Source: Forsythia viridissima
Taxonomy: Eukaryota; Streptophyta; Magnoliopsida; Lamiales; Oleaceae
Assembly: GCA_030279155.1 (NCBI GenBank)
Contig: CM059037.1
Location: forward strand, 49,805,266 to 49,869,265
DNA: 64,000 nt
Direction: 5' to 3'
This document shows, in pieces, positions 1 to 10,211 of the stretch (the stretch's first letter is position 1; each line of letters starts with the position of its first letter). The notes below the pieces were generated by a model, which saw nothing but the letters and a program-made list of their open reading frames with translations, ran no database searches and was not told the origin of the DNA. The translations under genes and the position numbers were made by a program.

Positions 1-2154
1 TATTTGTACATAAGTATCATTAATAAACAAAATTACAATGAATACGATGAAAAATGTATAAATAAAATTTGACTTAAACAACTTTGCAGATAATAAATTT
101 AGAAAATTTAAGATTGAAAAATATTATTCATTATACAATCTAAGTCCAATTCAATATTATAAATCTAACATGTGTTTGAGTATTATGCATAGGCTATTCA
201 GAAAATTTACGTAGGACGACTACGTAGAGCACTAAATGCATGTATTTGTTGGGCACTCGACCTTGTGTAAAGAATGAAAGATAAAGAACAATTAAGAGAA
301 TTCGGGTGTGTTTTTTCAAATATATAAAATGGTCAAACATCATTTTTATATATATATATTCTGTGTGATCTACAATTTTTATTCATACAATCCGTAAGGC
401 CTACTACTTATAATCTATAAAAAAAAAATTTACAAAACAAATACTAAGTATAATGTTCAAACTATACGGCCTTGAAGCTTTACAAAAATAGTTTGTGTTT
501 TTCACGCGCTACAAGCAATAACTTGTGCTATGGAGAACATTTACAAAAAACTTGGTAAGATAGATTAAATAATATTGAATAAGATAGTTGATGTTGGGTA
601 TTTTGTTTTAAACAATCTTCAAGGTAACGATGATAATTATTTTATACATAATTAGGCTTGTGCCTTAAATAATCCAAGTTATCGAGTTGTTCACCCGTTC
701 AAAATAGAGAATCATGGTTGTTGGCCGAGTCTGTATAACAATCACTTTTGAGGTGTAACCAATTATAGTTGCTCAAGTGATGGAATTTAAACCATCTTTA
801 TCTGTTTATTTAAAGGTAGTTGTCTTCTACTAGAGTTTTACTATAAGTAAAAACTTTATCTTATTTCATACCTATATAAAAAGTGTGAATATTAAGTTCA
901 CTATTCATAATGGTCAACCAAAAGGTAATTAGCGCAAATGGTCACTCACCTTTGTCCTCAGTACAGAAAGCATCCTTAACGTTTATTTTTTACATAGAAG
1001 ACCTCTAACATATGTGTTTTGGTACATAATAGGTCCTTATTTGATGAAAAAGATAAATATGCCCTCAGTTTTAATTAAAGAAAATGGTAATTGGATTTCT
1101 AATCTTTGCGAAAGATGCAAATGAGTCCAATAATTTTATTTTTTATAAAAAATTTAAAAAAAAACTAACGAGCTCCTTTTTTTTAATTGACACTTTATTG
1201 AACAAATTGATATTGTACTAAATTATTTTGTATATTTTACGAACCATTATAAAATAGCTAAAATTTAAGTTCATAATTATTAATAAATATGTTAAATAAA
1301 ATTATTTTATTATTATTAAGTAATTTTATTATTTAAATTTAAATTTTTTATTTTATTGTTACAGCATAAAAATAATAATTTTGTTACAACTTGATATTCA
1401 AATACTTTTATTAATTAAACTATTCGTTTATTAACTACAAATATTAGTATATTAGAGCTCCAAATAAATAACAAAATGACGTATATAATTTTATTGTCAT
1501 TTTCCTTTTGAATATTAATGCAACTCTAGAGTATTATTTTTGAAAATGACTTGTTTGTAGATTAGCAATGCAAACTCTATTTAGTGTTTAGAAATTTGTA
1601 TTTAAGATGCTACTTTTTATACACGTGTAGTTATGGAACAATTTTTATTGTAGTTAATATGTTTATTGACTTGTTTACACATTTGTGGCCCACAATCTCT
1701 AACTTATATACAACTTCCACTAGCATGCTTAATTAACAACTGCAACGTGATTTATTTATTTTTAGAAATTATGTTGTTTTAAGAGTTTAAATTCGAATAT
1801 AAAACAATTTGATCAATTAACTTATTGATTATCTCTAGAACTTCATCTAAAGTAACAAAGAAGATTTTTATGAACTTTTTATTCTGCCTCTAAACACCGT
1901 GATGATTGAATTGATACACTTAACGAAGAAGTCTAATTTGTCGTTCTTGAAAATCAAAATTGTTGATGGTGTAAACTCAATTCAACCATCGTTTTATCTT
2001 TTATTTAAGTTATTTGAAAAAAAAATTGAAATTAATGTACAAATGTTGTTGTAGATACTTATGCCCAGAGTTTTATGTTGGAGCAAATGTGAAATTTATT
2101 AATGCAAAAGTATTCGGCTTTTTTTACGTGATTAAAATATTATAAAGGAGTAAA
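1..2154. other. AT-rich intergenic spacer
   Basis: I see no gene, RNA gene or well-bounded element here apart from the short MITE-like copy listed at 305..455. Long A/T homopolymers and frequent stops in all frames argue against coding sequence. The segment around 905..1080 has phrases about the size of a MULE terminal repeat, but I found no inverted partner. Confidence 0.6.
305..455. repeat. Short dispersed MITE-like repeat, copy 1
   Basis: This is a degenerate copy of a roughly 110-160 bp AT-rich repeat seen at least eight times in the window. The recognisable phrases are a TTTTTATCTACA/CATTTT block, a GATCTACAATTTTTA block and a CTACTTATAATCTA block. Terminal repeats are too decayed to place exact ends. 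Confidence 0.45.
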
Positions 2155-2441
2155 CTTAGTCTTCGAGGATGAATGCAACCTCAGGTTGGGGAGTTCGATT
2201 CCTGGATGGAGCAGCTGAGTGATGTAATATTCAATTATGGGTGGAGCAGCTTGGTGATGTAATATCCATGGAGGAAGGCTCCCTTGAGGCCAGGAGTATA
2301 AAGGGTGCACGAACCCTGGTCAACTTGGACATATACCGCGATTTACTTCCACCTATCACTGAGGGGCCGGGAATGGGTGGTCCAGGACATAGTCTGGTGT
2401 AAACTGGGATACCTGGATATTAAAAAAAAAAAAAAAAAAAA
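2155..2441 (+). mobile_element. SINE, tRNA-derived, with poly(A) tail
   Basis: This is a non-autonomous retroposon of about 290 bp ending in a 20-base A tract (2422..2441). Near its 5' end a pol III B-box-like motif GTTCGATTCC lies at 2193..2202, preceded by a weak A-box-like region. The body is much more GC-rich than its surroundings. It contains a 30-base imperfect direct duplication built on GGAGCAGCT-GTGATGTAATAT (about 2208..2235 and 2241..2268). I could not find a matching target-site duplication beyond the tail, so the 5' end is approximate. It sits about 1.3 kb from the 3' end of the ATL gene, which points toward it. Confidence 0.6.
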
Positions 2442-3718
2442 GAAATCTTCAGCAACCAAAACCCACCCACCCCACGTGTACTACAGCAATGCATTAGTTG
2501 CTTTCCATTTTGAGAATTGGTTTCCCTCCCATTTTTTCTTGGAGTTCTTTAGTGACCATAAAAATGACGTTTCTCTTCTACTATATTTTTTTCTTGAAAT
2601 TATTTTTTGAATGTTTGGTTGATACTATAATACACTTAGTATGGGATTAGGATTTAATATGAGCATTGGCTAATATGAAAAAGTTCATCTCTTTGTGTAC
2701 ATTAATTTTTCTTAGCCTTATTTGATTCTTTTTTCTTTACTAATAATTTATTATTTGTTTTTTGCAACATTGGACAAAATATGTTACTTAACTATACTTT
2801 AATCTATTTATGTATTAAACATGTCCTCAATTTTCTATTTCAATTGGCAAGATAATTAACGCAAAACACGCCTTAAAATTTAGGTTAGAGTTTGGTAACA
2901 CATCTTATTAGAAGCTCATCCAAAAAAGTAGGTGAGTGAATCATTTCCAGGCTGGAAACTTGTGTAAACCTACAACAATATTCATACAAGAAAGTTCAGT
3001 AATCTGTCATTGTAAGATAGGAATATAGGGTTAGGAGGGACCCTCTCTCTCAAACTCCTATTTCAATGGAAGGGGAAGTCCCATCCTCATCCATATCCAC
3101 ATCCACATCCACATCCTCATTCTCAAACAATATCGACGATAAAAAAAAAAAAAAAAAAAAAAAACTAACTAAATCTTATTTCATTGGGATCGACTACGTG
3201 AAGAAACTTTTCTCGCCATTGATTTTTGTTCGTTGTTATATTTATTAAGTGATTTAAAGTAACTACATTCTTAGGTAATGACAAATAAGAAAATAAAATG
3301 AAGGAGCCCTTTATTTAATTGTTTCCATTCTAGCTACTGTATTCCATCTCAACTATTAGGAGTTAGGACAAACAGAACAGGTGTAATTATTGGATTCAAT
3401 TATGATAAGATTCAAAAACAATGAAAAAAGAAGGCATAAAAGGGCAAAAAGTTGTTAAAGTAATGATGCATATAATCATGGCTTCAAGTCAAATTTAGAT
3501 TTGTGGTCCATACCTCTAATGTCTTGTAATGAAATGAATAATCCAAAAACCAAATACAATTATGCCCATATTCAAACTGCAAACTGAAATTTCTATTCCA
3601 TGAGACAATAATCTTATAGCCTCTCAATAAATCTAACCATCCTATAACCTATATATAAATCTAAAATCAATATTTCTATACCAAAAATAATAATAATTCA
3701 AAAAAAAAAAAAAAAAAA
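2442..3718. other. Intergenic, 3' flank of the ATL gene
   Basis: No gene is supported. It contains a CATCCA/CATCCT-type microsatellite with an adjacent poly(A) run at about 3087..3163, and a poly(A) run at 3701..3718 just past the ATL stop codon. The ATL 3' UTR and polyadenylation site should fall here on the minus strand. Confidence 0.6.
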
Positions 3719-4807
3719 CTAGAAGATCTGGCCTTGTGGATCCAAAGAAACTGGTTGAACTGCACTTCTTGAGCCCCTTCCTTGCCCAAAAGAAAAGAAT
3801 GATCTGACTCTGCTACTGCATCCTTCATTGGGACACACATCAAACACTTGCTTGTTTTGTTGAATTATTTCTTGAACAGCTAAATATAGGTGCCTATCAG
3901 CTGCTGAATCCATGGAGAAAGATCTCCTCTTCATGGCTTGAACTGCAAATTCCTCATCTTTCTGCCTACTGTCAATGCACTCATCTCCCATACTAGAAAT
4001 ATGGCTGAATCTTTTCGCCTTTCTTCGTGATACTTTTTGTTCGAATAACTTACTTGGTGAAGGGCCGACCGATGATGATAATTCGATAGAGTTTAATCTT
4101 TCTTCAACTCTAAGCAATGATGGATTAATGTTGGTATCTCGTTCTGCGATTTCAATCACTACATAATCTTCATCTCTCCCGGTGAAGTTATCAGTATGGG
4201 AATTTGGATCTTGAGGGGAAGTGGAAGAACCAAGAATTTGATCTAATGGGAACCTTATATTAGGCCTGGTGGCTGAAATGCTTGTTCTACATAAAGGGCA
4301 ATTAGCATTGTTCTGAAGCCATACATCTATACAATCAATATGAAATACATGGCCACAGTTTGGAATTCCTCTTAACTTTTCGTCTTCTTGAAATTCATTC
4401 AAGCAAACCGCGCATTCACTAGAACCTTTTTCTGCAAGTTCTTGTTTATCAGTGCCTTTCTTGTAATGAAATGTTGGGATTGATCTGATTGCAGCCTCGT
4501 CTAGACCACGGTTTTCAGCCGCAGGTGAATAAACCGTTAAAGGGTCTTCAACACGCCTTCTCCTGGAGAACGAAAACCGGGCAAGCAGATCAATACGGTG
4601 CCAATTCAAGCAGCATTTGATCACAAATATGTAGTAGCTCACCAGCAAGAAAGCTGTGGCCAAAATGCCAATAATGGCAACTGCTATAATAGGAAAACCA
4701 GTGTGTGAATGATGCAAAGAAGAGCCAAAAATTGATGTTGGTGGGCTTCTGATAGGTGACAGAGCTTCCGATTCATGGGAATAAAACTTTTGTCTCACCA
4801 GATCCAT
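3719..4807 (-). CDS. RING-H2 finger E3 ubiquitin ligase, ATL family (ATL1/ATL16-like)
   Basis: This encodes a 362-residue membrane-anchored E3 ubiquitin-protein ligase of the plant ATL family. The domains in order are a short lumenal or extracellular N terminus, a transmembrane helix at about residues 38-63, a basic stretch (SRRRR) at about 81-85, and the GLD motif beginning GLDEAAI at about 101. The RING-H2 domain runs from residues 132 to 173 with C-x2-C-x15-C-x-H-x2-H-x2-C-x10-C-x2-C, a Pro two residues before the third Cys, and Trp four residues after the sixth ligand. All eight zinc ligands and the E2-contact Trp are present. The tail is long, Ser-rich and basic. The open frame extends further upstream but has no ATG there. 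The ATG at 4807..4805 gives the usual ATL1/ATL16-like length, so I chose it. No intron is needed, as is usual for ATLs. Members of this family are often elicitor-responsive; that role is inferred. Confidence 0.93.
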   Translation of the reverse strand: MDLVRQKFYSHESEALSPIRSPPTSIFGSSLHHSHTGFPIIAVAIIGILATAFLLVSYYIFVIKCCLNWHRIDLLARFSFSRRRRVEDPLTVYSPAAENRGLDEAAIRSIPTFHYKKGTDKQELAEKGSSECAVCLNEFQEDEKLRGIPNCGHVFHIDCIDVWLQNNANCPLCRTSISATRPNIRFPLDQILGSSTSPQDPNSHTDNFTGRDEDYVVIEIAERDTNINPSLLRVEERLNSIELSSSVGPSPSKLFEQKVSRRKAKRFSHISSMGDECIDSRQKDEEFAVQAMKRRSFSMDSAADRHLYLAVQEIIQQNKQVFDVCPNEGCSSRVRSFFSFGQGRGSRSAVQPVSLDPQGQIF

Positions 4808-5040
4808 TGAGGAAATTATACAAACAAGTAATAGATCAGTTTCTTGAGATCTTGGATATAACCCACATAAACATGTTATGTGTACAATGAAATTTGGTAA
4901 AAACAATGTTGTCTTATTTCAAGATTACAAAATGAAGTAATCCCATTGAATTAAAGATTTGTACTAGAAGAAAATCATGGAAGGAAAGAAAATCTTTGCA
5001 GAAAAAGGCAGAAACTTGGAGATGGGAGTAGAGAGAGGGA
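4808..5040 (-). promoter_or_regulatory. 5' UTR and core promoter region of the ATL gene
   Basis: On the minus strand the region upstream of the ATL start codon contains a pyrimidine-rich CTCTCTCTACTCCC tract (about 5023..5040), typical of plant start-site Y patches. CTATAG- and ATATACAT-like sequences lie beyond it (about 5080..5110). No single TATA box stands out, so the extent is approximate. Confidence 0.35.
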
Positions 5041-8000
5041 CCAGAGTGGGAAATTTTGGGTGGGTTAAATGCCAGTACTATAGGAGAAGACATGGGAATT
5101 TAATGTATATGTGGTGTCTTTCTTTAATGTGAGAAACGTAGAAAAATTACAGAAAAGTCTGTAGGTAGTTGGTGAATATCAAGATTTCCAATAAAAATAT
5201 TTTGTTGGCAAGAAAATTATTAAAAGTTCTTTCCCATAGTCAAAAGTACTAGCCATGTTATTTCCCCCCATTAAAATTTAGTTTACAACAAGCCTAATCA
5301 TAATGTTCATTTATACGTTTGATTGTGAACAATCTTCACAATAAGATCGACCGCGTTGGAAGAGGTAGGTTCCGAGACAAATTTTTAATGTTGTAGGGGT
5401 ATACTATGCAGTTTGCATATGTATTGTGTTATCTTAATATTTCCTCTTCGTATAAAGAATATTAAAATGAGCATTATCTATATGTCAGAGAAAAATATAA
5501 AAAAACATACTATAATCATTTTTTCTTTGTTACAATGAACTCATGTAGCATCATGTAGTCGTAGTTGAGAGTAAATTGCTCTCAATGGATTAGACGTTTT
5601 AATCTCTAAGACCTCTTAAATGTAAATATGACAAACGTAAATAAGATAATTGACAAATTTTACAACACAAATCCATTCATGCTAACAAACTCAAGTTGTT
5701 CTTGAATTCGTGATTAGTACAAACTTGATATCTATAGTCCATGTATTAATGTAACTTAAATGTAGTAAATATTAGTAATATAAAAAATTACTTATTTCAA
5801 AATAAGTATAAGTAATTTCTTATTGTAGGAGAAGTAATTTCCCTTTTATTTTTATATCATACACTATTCCATGTTCTTGTGTTTGACAAGTATGTCCAAG
5901 CTTAAAAAGAAACTAGAATTACTTTGAAGTAATTTTTTATTTTTAAATACGTCTAGATAACTCATAGTTTACTTTTTTTATACTTTTAAGTTAAAAAAAT
6001 TACTTCTTTGAAAGTAATTTTTCATCTTACTGTCAAAATAAATAACATGCTTATTTTTAAATGTTACCAATAAAAAATTATTAAATTTAAAATTTACTTA
6101 TTTACTTATAAGCTGATCTTTTAAACTTGGCAAAACATGCTTAACAATACTTGAACCTAACTTGATTGTAAAAATACACATTAAGTTGAAAATTATGAAC
6201 CTGGGCTTAATTTGAACATAATTAAAACAGTCGATCAGTTAATAATGAACTTGGTTAGGTTACGGTATTTTGACAATAATGTAAACAAACATCATCTCCC
6301 TTTTCATCTTGATTGTGAAAACGACCAAATTTATTTTCTTTTAACCATTTAGAGATAATCTTTGAACTGGAAAAACTTCTCAATTCGCATAGTTAACCTT
6401 GATTAAAGATCGTGTTCAAGAGTGGAGTAGAGTCAAACTACTTGTAATAATTAAATTCGAAGCAATATTTCTCTAAGACAAGTAGCGAAAATAATTTAAT
6501 TTTGAAAATCTTTTGATGCATGCTTCAAAATGATCACAAAATGATTAACAACATGCTTATACTGTATTATTTCCCAAATAATTAACTTGGATTATAATTA
6601 AACTTTTTGGTAGTCTAAAAGAATTGAAGAGCATAAAGTTTCTTATCTACTTAAGTCATTGACAAACAACAAAACTTGAAACCCTTGCACATGGATATGA
6701 TGACAAATTAAGAATGCAAGAAATTGTCAGGAAAAAAAACATAAATGGATGAAAAGACATATAACTATCATTTGGAGGAAACTTCACTTTCACACCAAGT
6801 ATCTGTTTTAGAAAATGATTTGAATGGAAAATTTTCTTCTCATTACAGAAAAAATAACTTTTACCTATCCACATTGATGGGTCTAGAATATCACTATATC
6901 TTAATTATGAGTAGTCTTTTTATGAGTCCAGTTCTAATGTTCTCGATGGGCATTGTTATAATACTCACCGAAACAAGTGTCATGCACTTATTACATTAGA
7001 TCAATATTCGTTTTTTTATAATATTTTCGATATCTATCGACTGTAACTCTAAAACAACAATACCAAGTCCAATTTCTATTTAGAAGAAAATAATTTTTTA
7101 AAACTTTTTTTTAGGAGTTTAGAGATGACTCAAACAACTTGACGACCTTAAAAAATATTTCTAAATGAATCTTTTTAAGAATATAAAAATGCAGCATCAT
7201 GAACATAATCTTTCTTTGCTTGTGCCAACATTTTCGTCGGTGAAACACATCATCAATGGAAATGCAAAAGATATTCTTGAAATCGGTGGAAGTCACACTG
7301 AGAGACGACACCTCCATCGACAATTATTCACGGTAATATCATTGATGATGTTGTCAGAGATGACCAATTGTCAATAGAAATGTCATCTATGATTACTAAT
7401 AGTGTCATCGTTGAAAGTTTAGTCTAACTATATTTATCTTCAATTTTTTTAAAGCTTCAACTTACCAATGAAATATTTCATTGCTAATCTAAATATTACA
7501 TATAAGTTATTTTTTATTTGTTATTATAGTATTGACAGAATTTTCCATCGTGAATATTTAAAAGCTTTATTTGTCTTACTTTATTTACAGATATAATTTT
7601 ATCGAGAAATTAAATTTCTTAAAAAAATATTTTTAATATTACCAACAAAAATTTTGTCAATGACTTTAAATTATTATTGTAATTATTATTTTATTACCCA
7701 CGAATTTTCATTGGTGTTACTTTATTTACCAACAGTTTTGTTGATAAACTAGATTTACCTGGATAATTTTTAAATTATCGTTTATGTAAAATTATGTCAA
7801 TAAGTTTTATAATTGTTATTTTGTTACAAAAGGATTTTTTTTTCTGTTATATATATTTTTTTTTTATTATATATTGACAGATTTTATGTGGGTAAATTAA
7901 ATTTACTAAAATAATTTATATAATAATTAGTTGCCAAAAATCTTTTCAACAATATTTTTCTTGAGGTTTCTTTAGTAAAGCTATTTAGAATGAAAAAACA

Positions 8001-8363
8001 AATATATTCTAATTTTATTGGTAAGTCCGTTATTGATATTGATAAAAGTTGGAGCTTAATTGTTCAGAGTTTGAGTCGACTCACTTGGAGTCTTATCTTT
8101 AGGAGTTTTCTTGTTATTATTGTCGTTACAATTTATAAAAATTAAGAGTTTCTTTCTTAAAGTTGAAATTGCAAAAACCATATGTTTGTCAACATGAGTA
8201 GTTGACAATGGCTACCACTTACTCTCAAATTGTTCGATAATTAGAAAGTGTCTGTCTAAACTATGTTTTATTTTGGATAATTTAAAGTCAATTAAATTAC
8301 TATTTCTTATCATTTTGTTTAACTCATAACTGTATTTTCTGAAACATCCATTAAACTTAGTAA
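5041..8363. other. AT-rich intergenic spacer
   Basis: I found no gene. Short open frames at 6745..6999 and 7165..7377 lack recognisable domains and splice context. Repeated TTACTT/AAGTAA palindromic pieces occur at 5786..6030, and CACTA-like hairpin motifs occur further on (separate entry). Confidence 0.55.
7460..7960. repeat. Degenerate array of hairpin motifs, CACTA-like debris
   Basis: Short imperfect palindromes of the type ACCAACGAAATTTTCGTTGGT recur in decayed form every 50-90 bases (for example near 7464, 7540, 7644, 7697, 7728 and 7933). Such motifs are typical of the internal and subterminal parts of plant CACTA (En/Spm) elements. No CACTA terminus or transposase was found, so this is an old fragment at best. 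Confidence 0.35.
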
Positions 8364-8849
8364 GATTAATTTCACTGGCAGTCACCAAAGTTCAATAAAA
8401 TTACAAAACAGTCACTGAAATTACAAAATTTCAGTATCAGTCATTGAAATATACTAACGCATTCACTGACGGTCATTCTGTTAAATTTCCAGCATGAATT
8501 GATGACGTGTCACAGTTAAATGTCCACGTGTCACAAAATCAATCGACGTTAAGCAAAAATTGATATCACATTGACTTAAAATACTAATAACAATAAATCC
8601 AGACTACAAAAGATGCACCTAAAACATGATGATCTAGTTGTAATTTTTGGACATGAATTTAGGATCCCCAATTCCCCATCACTTCAAACCCGATTCTCAT
8701 CTTCAAGTCCTTTCCAAAACCCTAATTCTCCACTCCCTCTCCAATTGTTAAAATACCCAATTAATCTATCCTAAATATGATTCATTTATGATTCTCCACC
8801 CCCACTCTTATGCAAGAACTCTAATCCCAAATACCCTCAACAACCAAAA

Positions 8850-9035
8850 TGTTAACTAATAGTGCCTCGATTGATATTTCTCGTCCATCATCTATTGTTG
8901 TGTTGGCATTTTAAAATAGAAAAGGATTTCAATGAGGATTGTAAAATGCCATTGTAGAGTCCGTTGTATATTTAAAGCAGCACAAAGTGATGAAAATACT
9001 GGGTGGAGATTATTGGGATGTTCCAATTATCGGGT
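8850..9035 (+). pseudogene. Captured GRF-type zinc finger gene fragment
   Basis: Inside the MULE, an ATG at 8850 opens a Ser-rich N terminus (MLTNSASIDISRPSSIVV). A stop and a frameshift follow, and then the GRF finger CHCRVRCIFKAAQSD...GCSNYR is readable at about 8949..9035. The CxC pair, the central Trp-Arg and the GC-x-NYR end match the zf-GRF family. This family is common in plant nucleic-acid-binding proteins and in sequences mobilised by MULEs. A GT...AG interval directly follows (about 9036..9061), as if an intron was carried along. It cannot encode a full protein. Confidence 0.6.
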
Positions 9036-9267
9036 AATAAAAATTCTCTTTCATTTAGGATGGATTAATCAGGTATTTAACCAATGGGGAGAAAATAAGG
9101 GTTTGTGATCGTTTTCGAGAAAAAAACCGAGTTGTGCAAATGGTTTAGATATTGTTTAGAAATTGCAGCTAGTTCTTCATATTTTAGATGCATTCTCTAC
9201 AATCCGAATTTATTGTTATTAGTACATTAAATCCACGCAGGCTCAGTTTTGGGCTGAGGCGAGTGAG

Positions 9268-9668
9268 TGGTGATGGCAACGGAGCATATTCAGATCGGAT
9301 CGGCCTGATCCGTATCCGTCCCGGATCAATTTTAGAAGATCCAAATATGCAGATTGATCTGTCATTTCTCATGGTGGATCGGGGCAGAGCATATCACTAC
9401 TTTGATCTACATACTAATCCGTGTAATTTTTTTTTCAATTGTCATTCAAAAAATTAAACAAACATTGAAACAAACATTTAAACAAACATTACTACTTTTT
9501 TCTATCTTTTTCTTTATTTATTTTTCAAATGGGGATGATCGGATCGGGGCGGACATGATCCGATCTGCTCCGATCTCTCCAGTTGATTAGCGGATTGGGA
9601 ATTTTTTGTTCCATTCGGATCGGGTATTTATCGGGGTTGAGATTGATCAAATATTTTTGCCATCCTTA
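9268..9668. mobile_element. hAT-type MITE nested in the MULE (family 1, copy 1)
   Basis: This 401-bp element has termini of the plant hAT type (TGGTGATGGCAA and its inverted counterpart reading TAAGGATGGCAA). It is flanked by an 8-bp target duplication, CGAGTGAG (9260..9267) and TGAGTGAG (9669..9676). The interior has GATCGGATC-rich ends and a T-rich centre. A second copy lies at about 36083..36493. Because it interrupts the MULE interior, it is younger than the MULE. Confidence 0.8.
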
Positions 9669-10211
9669 TGAGTGAGGCAACCGCCTCGGACCCAAAATCG
9701 AAAGAGCCATTTTTATAAAAAATAAATTTTTAAAAAAAATTATTAGTAGTTACTGAAGTTGGCCTCAAAAAAATTACCCATGCAAATATGGTCAAAATCG
9801 AAGAGGGTATCCATCTTTATTATTCTAGACCATGTTTGCTGTGTTTTTTTATTTTTTAGTTTTAAGTTAACAATTAATTCCGTAAAAAACTTGTTGGTTT
9901 TGAATGCATACTAGAATTTAAAAGCCCATTGGGAGCCTAATTTATGGAATTCGCCTCAAGCCCCGAAAATCACAAAATCGGTCATGAGTACACGTAGCGT
10001 CAATTTTTGCCAAATGTCAAACAATTGTATGTCACGTGGACATTTAACGATGACATGTCATCAATTTAAGTTAGAAATTTAACAGATTGATTGTCGGTGA
10101 ACGTGTTAGTATACTTCAATGACCGGTACTAAAATTTTGTAACTTAAGTAACTATTTTATAATTTCGATAAAACTTTAGTAACCGCCAATACAATTAACC
10201 TAAATTAGTAA

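Larger units (their letters stand above)
8364..10202. mobile_element. Mutator-like element with long inverted repeats and captured GRF fragment
   Basis: The two ends are inverted repeats of roughly 190 bp (about 8364..8560 and 10010..10202). They share phrases such as CAGTCACTGAAATT, ATACTAACGCATTCAC and AAATGTCCACGTG, with perhaps 75-80% identity. Flanking sequence repeats as ACTTAGTAA (8355..8363) and AATTAGTAA (10203..10211), 8 of 9 bases, as expected of Mutator target duplications. The interior holds a degraded gene fragment with a GRF zinc-finger signature and a nested hAT MITE. No MURA transposase is present, so the element was non-autonomous. Confidence 0.7.

Noticed and set aside
2305..2610. 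A 101-codon open frame on the plus strand
   Set aside because: It lies inside the SINE and its poly(A) tail (the lysine run is the A tract), so it is not a gene.
3066..3248. A 60-codon Ser/Thr-rich frame
   Set aside because: It is generated by a CATCCA-type microsatellite and an A tract, with no domain.
4808..4906. In-frame upstream extension of the ATL protein by 33 codons
   Set aside because: There is no ATG in the extension; the first ATG at 4807 gives the normal family N terminus.
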